Source: Acidobacteriota bacterium
GTDB taxonomy: Bacteria; Acidobacteriota; UBA4820; DSQY01
Reading direction: 5' to 3'
Length of the DNA stretch: 34,414 nt
Assembly (NCBI GenBank): GCA_021778515.1
Contig: JAJYCJ010000026.1
Location: forward strand, 1-34,414
The notes beneath the pieces were generated by a model that worked only from the letters and a program-made list of their open reading frames with translations, searched no databases and was not told the origin of the DNA. Shown here in pieces: positions 23,058-29,899 of this stretch. Position numbers and translations under genes: made by a program. Numbering within the stretch: the first letter of the stretch is position 1; each line of letters begins with the position of its first letter.

Positions 23058-24044
23058 TCACACGTGGTTGCGCAACATGAGCTCCTTGGGGTGGGGCTCC
23101 AGGTAGGTCTGTCCCTGCAGGTACTCGACCCCGTGCATCCGCACGTAGTGCCTGATGAGCGTGAGGGGCACGACCAGCGGGACCAGGCCCGCCCTGTAAT
23201 CCTGGATCAGCGCCGCGAGCTCGGCCTTCTCCGCGCCGTTCAACACCTTCTTGAAATACCCCTGCATGTGCTGGAGGACGTTGGTCTGCTTGCGCGTCGT
23301 GGCGATCTTGGCCATCCCCGCCATGAAGCCGCCCTGGTAGGTCCGGGCCAGCCCGTTCCGGGGCTGTCCCTTGGCGTGGGCCACGAGCCGCCCCAGCTCT
23401 TCGTACACCGCCGGCTCGTGGGCCAGCAGGAGCAGCTTCTCGCGGGAGTGAAAGGCGACCAGATCGCCCAGGGTGAAGGGGCCCGCGAAGAAATCCTTCA
23501 GCCGCCGAAAGGCGAAGACCCGCTCGATGAAATTCTCGCGCAGCCAGGGGTCGCGCAACCGCCCCTCCTCCTCCACGGGCAGCAGCGAGTTGGCCGCGAG
23601 GAGGGCCTCGGCGAAGAGCCCCCGGGCGGATTTGGTGGGGACGCCGTTCCGGTCGTAGGCCCGCACGCGCTCCATTCCGCAGCTCGGGCTGTCCTTCTTG
23701 AGGACGTAGCCGGAGAGGTCCATGCCGGCGATCTCGGCGGCCTTGGCGGCGGCGTAGCGACTCATGGCCTCGGTGAGGTCCCGGCCGCTCCTGGGCATGA
23801 GAAGGCGCAGCCCATCGTCGCTGCGGACGAGCCGGAGGGTCTCCCTCGGGATACCCAGGCCGATCTCCACCTCCGGACAGACGGGAACGAAGGTCACGAA
23901 CGGGGCGAGAACCTCCGTCACGAATGAATCTCGCTTGTGGCCGCCGTCGAAGCGGACCTCCTCGCCCAACAGGCACGCCGACACACCGATCCTGAGAGGG
24001 TTCTCGGTCCCCTGGCGGCCGGTGTGACCTCGCTGCGTCTTCAT
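23058..24044 (-). CDS. DUF523-DUF1722 fusion protein (TudS-like Fe-S N-terminal domain)
   Basis: A 328-residue fusion. The N-terminal DUF523 domain (about 16-160) has three conserved Cys: 24 in VSACLLGEEVRFDGG, 56 in PVCPEVEIGLGIPRE and 122 in KKDSPSCGME. In the family member TudS these hold a [4Fe-4S] cluster used for thiouracil desulfuration. The C-terminal DUF1722 (YbgA-like) domain (about 200-325) is helical and ends HPKELMLRNHV. YbgA-type fusions occur widely near DNA photolyase and stress genes, but their reaction is not settled. The ATG at 24044 has only a weak ribosome binding site; a GTG at 24086 is another option. It starts 51 bases after bacterioferritin on the same strand, suggesting shared iron or oxidative-stress expression. 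Confidence 0.82.
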   Translation of the reverse strand: MKTQRGHTGRQGTENPLRIGVSACLLGEEVRFDGGHKRDSFVTEVLAPFVTFVPVCPEVEIGLGIPRETLRLVRSDDGLRLLMPRSGRDLTEAMSRYAAAKAAEIAGMDLSGYVLKKDSPSCGMERVRAYDRNGVPTKSARGLFAEALLAANSLLPVEEEGRLRDPWLRENFIERVFAFRRLKDFFAGPFTLGDLVAFHSREKLLLLAHEPAVYEELGRLVAHAKGQPRNGLARTYQGGFMAGMAKIATTRKQTNVLQHMQGYFKKVLNGAEKAELAALIQDYRAGLVPLVVPLTLIRHYVRMHGVEYLQGQTYLEPHPKELMLRNHV

Positions 24045-24095
24045 GGGGAAGCGTCCGGTGGGCGGTGGAGGGGGTCCGCCGCCCACCGGCCTCGT

Positions 24096-24569
24096 TCAAG
24101 CGCCTTCCGTCTGTTTGTTCAGGTAAATCTCGATGCCCATCTGCTGGATCTGGTCGCGCTGCTGCTCGGCCCAGTCCACGTGGGCCTCCTCGTCCTTGAG
24201 GATCTTGGTGAGCAGGTCGCGGGAACCGTTGTCGCCCGCCTCCACGGCCAGCTTGATCGCGCCGTTGTAGCCCTTCACCGCGTCCAGCTCGGCGCCGTAG
24301 TCGTTGAGCACGATGTCCTTCACGCTCTGCCCGATCTTCATGGGGTTGAGCTTGGAGACCGTGGGAGCGCCCTCCAGGAAGAGCAGGCGGCCGATGAGCC
24401 ACTCGGCGTGGTGCATCTCGTCGATCGCCTGCTTCTCGATGGCCTTGTGGAGCTTGCCGTAGCCCCAGTTGTCGCACATCTCCGAGTGGACCATGTACTG
24501 GTTGATCGAGGTGAGTTCCTCAGCGAGCAGCTCGTTGAGGACCTTGAGAAGCTTGGCATTCCCTTTCAT
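24096..24569 (-). CDS. bfr: Bacterioferritin
   Basis: A 157-residue 24-mer iron store. The diiron ferroxidase ligands are all in place (Glu18, Glu51, His54, Glu94, Glu127, His130), and Met52 in AIDEMHHAEWL is the haem-binding ligand that separates bacterioferritin from plain ferritin. The opening MKGNAKLLKVLNELLAEELTSINQYMVH matches the family closely. It oxidises Fe2+ and stores it as a ferric mineral in the cytoplasm. ACGGAGG precedes the ATG. It is transcribed with the DUF523-DUF1722 gene and diverges from hemF, so haem synthesis and the haem-containing store sit side by side. Confidence 0.96.
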   Translation of the reverse strand: MKGNAKLLKVLNELLAEELTSINQYMVHSEMCDNWGYGKLHKAIEKQAIDEMHHAEWLIGRLLFLEGAPTVSKLNPMKIGQSVKDIVLNDYGAELDAVKGYNGAIKLAVEAGDNGSRDLLTKILKDEEAHVDWAEQQRDQIQQMGIEIYLNKQTEGA

Positions 24570-24645
24570 GGATCGCCTCCGTCACATGGGTCCGGGACGG
24601 CGCACCGCCCCGGCGATCGCTTTCCTGTCAATCCATCACGAACCG

Positions 24646-24674
24646 ATTCTCGAAGCCCGCGGACCGAAAGTCAA
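24646..24674 (-). promoter_or_regulatory. Promoter of the bfr unit
   Basis: On the minus strand: TTGACT (24674-24669, five of six), 17-base spacer and GAGAAT (24651-24646, four of six). The start near 24639 leaves a leader of about 70 bases. I do not see a convincing Fur box over it. Confidence 0.6.
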
Positions 24675-24779
24675 GCCAAGGGGCGCGCCGCGCCGAGTCG
24701 CAAGGGCCAACCGCCCATCGCCCGGTGGGGGCCTTGTCGAGGACGCCTTCACTGGGCTAAAGAGGGATGGGAGGCCACC

Positions 24780-25703
24780 ATGGACGCGATTCCCACCATG
24801 CGCCGGAACATGGAGTCCCTCGTCCGCCGGACGCAGGACGAGATCTGCCTGGCCATCGAGCGATTGGACGGAACCCCCTTTCGAGAGGACCGGTGGGAGC
24901 GCCCCGAGGGCGGCGGCGGGGTGACCCGCGTCCTCCAGGAGGGAGCCGTCTTCGAGAAGGGCGGGGTGAACGTGTCCGTCGTCCACGGCACCCTGAGCGA
25001 GGAGGCCGCCCGCTCCATGGGCGGCGGGAGCGGCCTGGGCGCCGAGGCGCGGGAGTTCTTCGCGGCGGGTCTCAGCGTGGTCCTCCACCCCGTGAATCCC
25101 ATGGCGCCGACGGCCCACTGCAACTATCGTTACTTCGAGCGGAGCGGTCCCGGCGGCTTAGCCGCCTGGTGGTTCGGCGGCGGTTCGGACCTCACGCCCG
25201 CGTACCTCTTCGAGGAGGATGCGAGGCACTTCCACGGCGTGCTCAAGGCCACCTGCGACCGGCACGACCCCGCCTTCTATCCCCGGTTCAAGCGGTGGTG
25301 CGACGGCTATTTCTTTCTGCCCCACCGGGGGGAGGCGCGGGGAGTGGGAGGCATCTTCTTCGACGACCTGTGCGACCGCGCGCCGGAGCACCTCTTCGCC
25401 TTCGCGGCGGACTGCGCGGGCTCCTTCCTCCCCTCCTACCTCCCGCTGGTGGAGCGCCGCAGGGCCGAGCCCTACGCTGAGGCGCACAAGCGGTGGCAGG
25501 CCCTCCGCAGGGGACGCTACGTGGAGTTCAACCTGCTCTACGACCGCGGCACCCTCTTCGGCCTCAAGACCGGCGGGCGCCTCGAGAGCATCCTCATGTC
25601 CCTGCCCCTCGAAGCGCGATGGGAGTATGCCCGCGAGCCCGAACCCGGCAGCGAGGAGGCCCGGCTGCTGGAGGTCTGCCGGAAGCCCCGGGACTGGGCG
25701 TGA
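24780..25703 (+). CDS. hemF: Oxygen-dependent coproporphyrinogen III oxidase
   Basis: A 307-residue enzyme that decarboxylates coproporphyrinogen III to protoporphyrinogen IX with O2, near the end of haem synthesis. Family blocks run in order: GGGGVTRVLQEGAVFEKGGVN, HPVNPMAPTAHCNYRYFE, WWFGGGSDLTPAYLFEEDA, YPRFKRWCDGYFFLPHRGE, GIFFDDL, and RRGRYVEFNLLYDRGTLFG followed by LKTGGRLESILMSLP. Length is normal. The ATG at 24780 has GGGAGG seven bases upstream, and the long frame before it has no start signal. The enzyme needs oxygen, so the organism meets oxygen at least at times. It diverges from bfr. Confidence 0.96.
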   Translation: MDAIPTMRRNMESLVRRTQDEICLAIERLDGTPFREDRWERPEGGGGVTRVLQEGAVFEKGGVNVSVVHGTLSEEAARSMGGGSGLGAEAREFFAAGLSVVLHPVNPMAPTAHCNYRYFERSGPGGLAAWWFGGGSDLTPAYLFEEDARHFHGVLKATCDRHDPAFYPRFKRWCDGYFFLPHRGEARGVGGIFFDDLCDRAPEHLFAFAADCAGSFLPSYLPLVERRRAEPYAEAHKRWQALRRGRYVEFNLLYDRGTLFGLKTGGRLESILMSLPLEARWEYAREPEPGSEEARLLEVCRKPRDWA

Positions 25704-25751
25704 CGGCGCACGTCATCGGCCCCCTCTTCCCGACCGCCTCGCCTGGTCCTT

Positions 25752-25760
25752 TGCTATATT
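25752..25760 (+). promoter_or_regulatory. Extended -10 promoter before the aminotransferase
   Basis: TGCTATATT is a TGn extended -10 (five of six in TATATT) in an AT-rich patch between hemF and the aminotransferase gene. No clear -35 is seen. The predicted start near 25767 suggests that the aminotransferase group has its own promoter. Confidence 0.45.
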
Positions 25761-25800
25761 AAAATCAGGAAGGCCCCTGCCGGGGCCGGGGGACGGACCG

Positions 25801-27012
25801 ATGAGCGACGAGAGCCTGGCGGACCTGGCTGTCAACACCCACTGGGGGCTGGATCCCTCCGTCCTCTTCCTGAACCACGGCTCCTTCGGGGCTTGCCCCA
25901 GGCCCGTGCTGGCCCTCCAGCAGGGCCTGCGGGAGCGAATGGAGACCGAGCCCGTGCGCTTCCTCGGCTCCGGCCTGGAGGGCCTCTTGGACGAGGCGAG
26001 GGCCTCCCTCGCCGCCTTCATCGGCTCCGATCCCGCCGACGTGGTCTTCGTCCCGAACGCCACCACGGGCGTCAACACCGTCCTGGCTTCCCTGCGGTTC
26101 TCACCGGGGGACGAGCTCCTCGTCACCGACCAGGAGTACAACGCCTGCCGCAACGCCCTGGAGGAGGCCGCCCTCCGCACAGGAGCGCGCGTGGTCGTGG
26201 CGACCCTCCCCTTTCCCGCCGCCTCGCCGGAGGAGTCCGCCGAGGCGATCCTGCGGCGGGCCACCCCCCGCACGCGCCTCCTGCTCGTGGACCACGTGGT
26301 GAGCCAGACGGCCCTCGTGATGCCCGTCGCAGCCCTCGTTCGGGAGATGGCGGCGCGGGGAGTGGAGACGCTCGTGGATGGAGCCCACGGCCCCGGGATG
26401 CTGCCCCTCGATCTCTCCTCCCTCGGGGCGGCCTACTACACGGGCAACTGCCACAAGTGGCTCTGCGCGCCGAAGGGGGCCGCCCTCCTCCACGTGCGAC
26501 GGGACCTTCAGCCGGGCGTGCGCCCGCTGGTCATCAGCCACGGGGCCAACTCCCCCCGCGCCGACCGCTCGCGCTTCCTCCTGGAGTTCGGCTGGACGGG
26601 CACCCACGATCCCACGCCCTACCTCTGCGTGGCCGAGGCCATCCGCTTTCTCGGCTCCCTGCTTCCCGGGGGTTGGCCCGAGGTGATGGCCAGAAACCGG
26701 GCGCTGGCCCTCCGGGGCCGGCGGCTCCTCTGCGACGCCCTGCGCATCGAGGAACCCTGTCCCGAGTCCATGGTGGGCTCCATGGCCGCCGTCCCCCTGC
26801 CGGACGCGCCAGGGCCGAAGCCCCAGCCGCCCCTCTTCCTGGACCCGCTCCAGGTCGCCCTGTGGGAGCGACACCGCATCGAGGTGCCCGTCATCTACTG
26901 GCCCGCGTTCCCCCGCAGAGTCCTGCGGCTCTCGGCCCAGCTCTACAACGAGCCGGCCCACTACGAAAAGCTGGCGGAGGCGGTGAAGGGGCTCCTGGAT
27001 GAGGGGTTCTGA
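25801..27012 (+). CDS. Class V aminotransferase (isopenicillin-N epimerase-like)
   Basis: A 403-residue fold-type I PLP enzyme. The N terminus VLFLNHGSFGACPRPVL is typical of the isopenicillin-N epimerase / cysteine desulfurase-like subgroup. Asp193 and His196 in VDGAHGPGM hold the cofactor ring, and the PLP lysine is Lys219 in GNCHKWLCAPKG. NATTGVNTVL gives the phosphate-binding loop. Members include epimerases, desulfurases, L-cysteine-like lyases and racemases; the reaction here is not predictable. The frame runs further upstream but the ATG at 25801, with GGGGGACGG before it, is the sensible start. It is followed three bases after its stop by a transglutaminase-like lipoprotein gene, so the two are cotranscribed. 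Confidence 0.88.
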   Translation: MSDESLADLAVNTHWGLDPSVLFLNHGSFGACPRPVLALQQGLRERMETEPVRFLGSGLEGLLDEARASLAAFIGSDPADVVFVPNATTGVNTVLASLRFSPGDELLVTDQEYNACRNALEEAALRTGARVVVATLPFPAASPEESAEAILRRATPRTRLLLVDHVVSQTALVMPVAALVREMAARGVETLVDGAHGPGMLPLDLSSLGAAYYTGNCHKWLCAPKGAALLHVRRDLQPGVRPLVISHGANSPRADRSRFLLEFGWTGTHDPTPYLCVAEAIRFLGSLLPGGWPEVMARNRALALRGRRLLCDALRIEEPCPESMVGSMAAVPLPDAPGPKPQPPLFLDPLQVALWERHRIEVPVIYWPAFPRRVLRLSAQLYNEPAHYEKLAEAVKGLLDEGF

Positions 27013-27015
27013 CCG

Positions 27016-28083
27016 ATGGGGCGCATGAGGCCGCGCCTCCTCCTGGCCTGCGCGGCCGCCGCCTTCGCCGCCACGCTCCTCTCCTGCGCCCCCCCGGGCC
27101 ACCGCGAGAGCGCCCTGCCGGGAGCCGAGGGCAAGCGGATCGTCGAAGCCCTGGACGCCCACGTCCTGGCCGCCCCTCCCGGGGCGCTGACCTCCGTGCG
27201 AGCGCTGACGGACTATCTGGTGGAGCCGGCGCGCGACGATCGGGAGAAGGCGTGGGTCCTCTTCCGCTGGATCACGGCCAACATCCGTTACGACCGGGCG
27301 GGGGCGGCGGGCGGAAGCGCCGACGTGAGGCCCGAGGCGGTGCTCCGCCGTGGAGAGGCGGTCTGCGCCGGATACAGCGACCTCTTTCTGGCCATGGCCG
27401 CGGAGGCGGGCCTGGAGGCGGTGTCCGTGAGCGGCTACGCCAAGGGCGAGGGCTACGAGGCCGGCGACCGCTTCTCGGGGCCCCCGAACCACTCCTGGAA
27501 CGCGGTCCGCGTCGACGGGAGCTGGCGACTGGTGGACTGCACCTGGGGCGCGGGCTACGTGGATGAGACGGGCCAGTACGTGCGGTGGTTCGAGCCCTAC
27601 TACTTCCTCACACCTCCAGAAAGGCTCATCTATACGCACTTTCCGGAAGATCCCCGCTGGCAGCTCCTGGAGGCTCCCGTCACGCTGGCGCGCTTCGAGC
27701 AGCTTCCCTACGTGAAGGCCCCCTTCTTCACCTACCGCCTCCGACTCGGGAGCGATGCCGCCTGCACCGTCGAGGTGAAGGGGGCCCGCACGACCCTGGA
27801 AGTGGAGGCGCCGCCCGGCGTGACCCTTCGCCCCGTCCTGCTCCGGGGGACGGAGGAGGTCGACGTGCCCGAGGTGGTCTCCCGGGGCGACCGGACCTTC
27901 ATGACCGTCACGGCCCCCGGTGCGGGGACCTACACCCTGCGCCTCTACGTGGGTTCCACCTCCGACTTGCCCGGCGCCTTACCGCGCTGGCGCAGAGGCC
28001 GCAGCGGCCTGCTGCTCCTCCAGTGGGCCATGGACACCCTCCTCGTCTTTCGCCCGGAGGCGCGAAGAAAAGCGCATTACTGA
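27016..28083 (+). CDS. Transglutaminase-like (KY-type) lipoprotein
   Basis: A 355-residue exported protein. The signal ends in TLLSC (lipid-anchored Cys24). The transglutaminase-like core spans about 70-190, with the Cys-His-Asp triad at Cys117 (GEAVCAGYSDLF), His159 (PPNHSWNAVRVDG) and Asp174 (RLVDCTWGAG), the layout of the kyphoscoliosis-peptidase group. A second, beta-rich domain (about 235-320) follows, with the tail ending RRKAHY. These enzymes act as proteases or cross-linkers; with a lipid anchor it would face the periplasm. The ATG lies three bases past the aminotransferase stop, with GAGGGG as a ribosome binding site. What it cuts or links is unknown. Confidence 0.85.
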   Translation: MGRMRPRLLLACAAAAFAATLLSCAPPGHRESALPGAEGKRIVEALDAHVLAAPPGALTSVRALTDYLVEPARDDREKAWVLFRWITANIRYDRAGAAGGSADVRPEAVLRRGEAVCAGYSDLFLAMAAEAGLEAVSVSGYAKGEGYEAGDRFSGPPNHSWNAVRVDGSWRLVDCTWGAGYVDETGQYVRWFEPYYFLTPPERLIYTHFPEDPRWQLLEAPVTLARFEQLPYVKAPFFTYRLRLGSDAACTVEVKGARTTLEVEAPPGVTLRPVLLRGTEEVDVPEVVSRGDRTFMTVTAPGAGTYTLRLYVGSTSDLPGALPRWRRGRSGLLLLQWAMDTLLVFRPEARRKAHY

Positions 28084-28097
28084 AAAGGAGAAGGCCG

Positions 28098-28292
28098 ATG
28101 GACTACGAGATCCTGATCGTCGAGGCGGCGGGGCCCACGGGAACGCACTTCGAGAAGGCCGCCGCCGAGCTGGCGGAGAAGGTCACGGCGGCCATGCGCG
28201 AGGGCTGGCGCCCCAAGGGCGGAGTGGCCTGCGCCGTGAGCCAGATGACCCGCGAGCCCTACCTCATGCAGGCCATGGTCCGGGGGCTGTAG
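28098..28292 (+). CDS. DUF1737 small protein
   Basis: A 64-residue protein starting MDYEILIVEA and containing the DUF1737 hallmarks: an N-terminal strand, a helix with LAEKV, then MREGWRPKGGVACAV and a C-terminal QAMV. Proteins with this domain are small, soluble and unassigned. An AAAGGAG site precedes the ATG, 14 bases after the transglutaminase-like gene ends, so it belongs to the same transcript. The 149 bases after it hold one small hairpin (28330-28345) and nothing else I can support. Confidence 0.8.
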   Translation: MDYEILIVEAAGPTGTHFEKAAAELAEKVTAAMREGWRPKGGVACAVSQMTREPYLMQAMVRGL

Positions 28293-28441
28293 CCAACCCG
28301 GCCTCCGTGGAGAAGAAGGGAAAAAGCAGCAGCGCCCAGGCGCTGAAGAGTGTGGGGGCCGACCATAGCCCCGGGGATGCGGCAGAGGCCACGGGTGACG
28401 AGTCTTCGGCTGAGGGGGGTTCTCCCCGCTGAGGTGACAGG

Positions 28442-28861
28442 ATGCTTCGAAGAACGATCTGGGCGTTCGGGCTGAACGCGCTGGCCTTTGCGGCGGCGCA
28501 GGGGATGTGGCTGCTGGTTCGGCCGGAGCCGCGCGGCCTGGACGTATGGGTCCTGTCCCGAACCCACGGGATCGCGCTGGCCGCGGCGCTGGTCTTCGCC
28601 ACCTCGTGCTGGCAGGGTTACAAGGTCCGCCCGTTTCTGCCGGCCGGTCCCCCTTTGCTCCTGGCGGCCTATGGGGGGATGTATTTCTCCCTGACGGTCC
28701 TCTTCTTCCTGCTGGTGTTCCTCGGCCCGACGGCCTACCTGTGGCCCGTCACCCTCGCCATGGACTGGGTGGTGGTGGCTCCCGCCGTCGGGGTGGCCTG
28801 GGGCGCGGGGGCGCTCTGGGGTTCTCTGGTGGAGCGGACCAGGCGCCGCGGCGGTCCATGA
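28442..28861 (+). CDS. Small membrane protein, four TM segments, unknown
   Basis: A 139-residue hydrophobic protein with about four membrane segments (roughly residues 5-25, 42-60, 68-95 and 100-125) and an Arg-rich C terminus (ERTRRRGGP). I do not recognise a family. GAGGTGACAGG precedes the ATG as a weak ribosome binding site. Its last seven codons lie in a stretch that matches lysJ on the opposite strand, so the original 3' end may have been replaced by an insertion of lysJ-like DNA. Confidence 0.65.
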   Translation: MLRRTIWAFGLNALAFAAAQGMWLLVRPEPRGLDVWVLSRTHGIALAAALVFATSCWQGYKVRPFLPAGPPLLLAAYGGMYFSLTVLFFLLVFLGPTAYLWPVTLAMDWVVVAPAVGVAWGAGALWGSLVERTRRRGGP

Positions 28862-28900
28862 GAACCACGACCTTTCGCTCGGCCTGCTCCCACGGGGCGG
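28842..28900. repeat. Degenerate copy of part of lysJ (see 30116-30174)
   Basis: These 59 bases align without gaps to 30116-30174 inside lysJ, in the same orientation, with 48 identities by my count and a run of 22 identical bases. On the minus strand this copy would read WEQAERKVVVLMDRRGA against WEQAERKGGALMARLGA in lysJ, so it looks like a decayed fragment of that gene. It overlaps the end of the small membrane protein gene. Confidence 0.7.
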
Positions 28901-28933
28901 CACCGCGACGCGTTCGCGGCGGGGCGGGGGCGG

Positions 28934-28942
28934 TGCTAAGAT
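28934..28942 (+). promoter_or_regulatory. Possible extended -10 before the leader ORF and acetyltransferase
   Basis: TGCTAAGAT is a TGn extended -10 with four of six matches. It would start transcription near 28949, right at the GGGGAG site of a short leader ORF. No -35 is evident. Confidence 0.3.
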
Positions 28943-28959
28943 CGACCGGGGAGCCAGCC

Positions 28960-29061
28960 ATGCTTGAAGCCGGAAAGCCTGAGCGTATCGGTCCTCCGCA
29001 TGGGGTGCGCGGCCCCGAGGCGGAGGGGAGGGGGCGCCGGAGAGGCGCCCGGCGGCCATGA
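28960..29061 (+). CDS. Possible Arg-rich leader peptide coupled to the acetyltransferase
   Basis: A 33-codon ORF (MLEAGKPERIGPPHG..., ending RGRRRGARRP) with a GGGGAG ribosome binding site at the ideal six-base spacing. Its stop TGA (29059-29061) overlaps the ATG of the acetyltransferase gene as ATGA. Six of its last ten codons are for Arg. The downstream gene has no well-placed ribosome binding site of its own; the nearest GGAG, in the loop of hairpin 29032-29050, is 15 bases away. Translation of the acetyltransferase may therefore depend on this ORF. It could instead be a chance frame. Confidence 0.4.
   Translation: MLEAGKPERIGPPHGVRGPEAEGRGRRRGARRP
29032..29050 (+). promoter_or_regulatory. 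Hairpin in the leader with SD-like loop
   Basis: A perfect 7-bp stem (GGGCGCC / GGCGCCC) with the loop GGAGA lies eight bases before the acetyltransferase ATG, inside the leader ORF. The loop exposes a ribosome-binding-like GGAG. Ribosomes crossing the leader ORF would melt it. Confidence 0.45.
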
Positions 29062-29669
29062 GTAAAGAGGCCTCCCTGCCGGTGATCCGGCTGGCCACGG
29101 CCGAGGATGCCGGCGGAATCCTCGAGATCTACCGGCCGGTCGTAGAGCGGACCTCCATCTCCTTCGAGACGCGCTGTCCGACGGCGGAGGAGATGGCCCG
29201 CCGCATCGCCGAGGTCCGGCGGTCGTTCCCGTGGTTTGTCCTGGAGGATGGGGGCGCCATCCTGGGCTACGCCTACGCCAGCCCGCACAAGGACCGTGCG
29301 GCCTACCGCTGGTCCGTGGACGTGGCCGTCTACGTCCGGGAGAACCAGCGCCGGAATGGCGTCGCCGGCGCCCTCTACGAGGCGCTGCTTCCCTCCCTTC
29401 GGATGATGGGCATCCACAATGCGGTGGCGGTGATCGCGCTGCCCAATCCCGCGAGCGTGAGCCTCCACGAATCTCTGGGATTCTCTCTGGTGGGGGTCTA
29501 TCCGAAGATCGGTTTCAAGCTGGGCGAGTGGCACGACGTGGGCCATTGGCTTCTGCGCCTGAGGGAAGCGGAGGCTGACCCCGGCGCCCCGGTGCGACCG
29601 GACCGGCTGGAGCGTTCGGGGGAGTGGAAGGCCGCGCTCTCGGCCGCCTTGGCCGGTCTGCGCCCGTGA
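29058..29669 (+). CDS. GNAT N-acetyltransferase (phosphinothricin acetyltransferase-like)
   Basis: A 203-residue GNAT enzyme. It shows the PAT/MddA-type sequence: IRLATAEDAGGILEIYRPVVERTSISFETRCPT at the N terminus, GYAYASPHKDRAAYRWSVDVAVYV, the acetyl-CoA loop QRRNGVAGALYEAL, and LHESLGFSLVGVYPKIGFKLGEWHDVGHW at the end of the domain. Family members acetylate phosphinothricin, methionine sulfoximine or other amino acids; the natural substrate is often an amino acid analogue. The last 30 residues extend beyond the domain. The start codon overlaps the stop of a leader ORF. It is transcribed toward the LysW cluster, which runs the other way. Confidence 0.9.
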   Translation: MSKEASLPVIRLATAEDAGGILEIYRPVVERTSISFETRCPTAEEMARRIAEVRRSFPWFVLEDGGAILGYAYASPHKDRAAYRWSVDVAVYVRENQRRNGVAGALYEALLPSLRMMGIHNAVAVIALPNPASVSLHESLGFSLVGVYPKIGFKLGEWHDVGHWLLRLREAEADPGAPVRPDRLERSGEWKAALSAALAGLRP

Positions 29670-29686
29670 GCCGCAGGCGCTCTTTT
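29660..29686 (+). terminator. Possible terminator after the acetyltransferase gene
   Basis: A 5-bp stem (GCGCC at 29660, GGCGC at 29676) spans the stop codon and is followed by TCTTTT. The stem is short and the loop long, so this is weak. The rest of the 230-base gap to lysJ shows no gene or clear terminator on either strand. Confidence 0.3.
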
Positions 29687-29899
29687 GACTCCAATGAAGC
29701 AGGCGCCGCTTGGCAACCACCGCGGCGGGCCGCTTCCTGCCAGTTCGCCGTGCCGGCTCGCCGCCCTGCCGCCTTCTGCTTCCCTCAACATAGGCAGGCT
29801 CGTGGGCGGCGGCCCTCTCCCGGTTGATTCTCCCTTAGGTTTCGTTCCTTCCCCTTAGTGCCTTGGTGGGGAGTACCCTGCTTTCTTGCCCCCGGTTGG

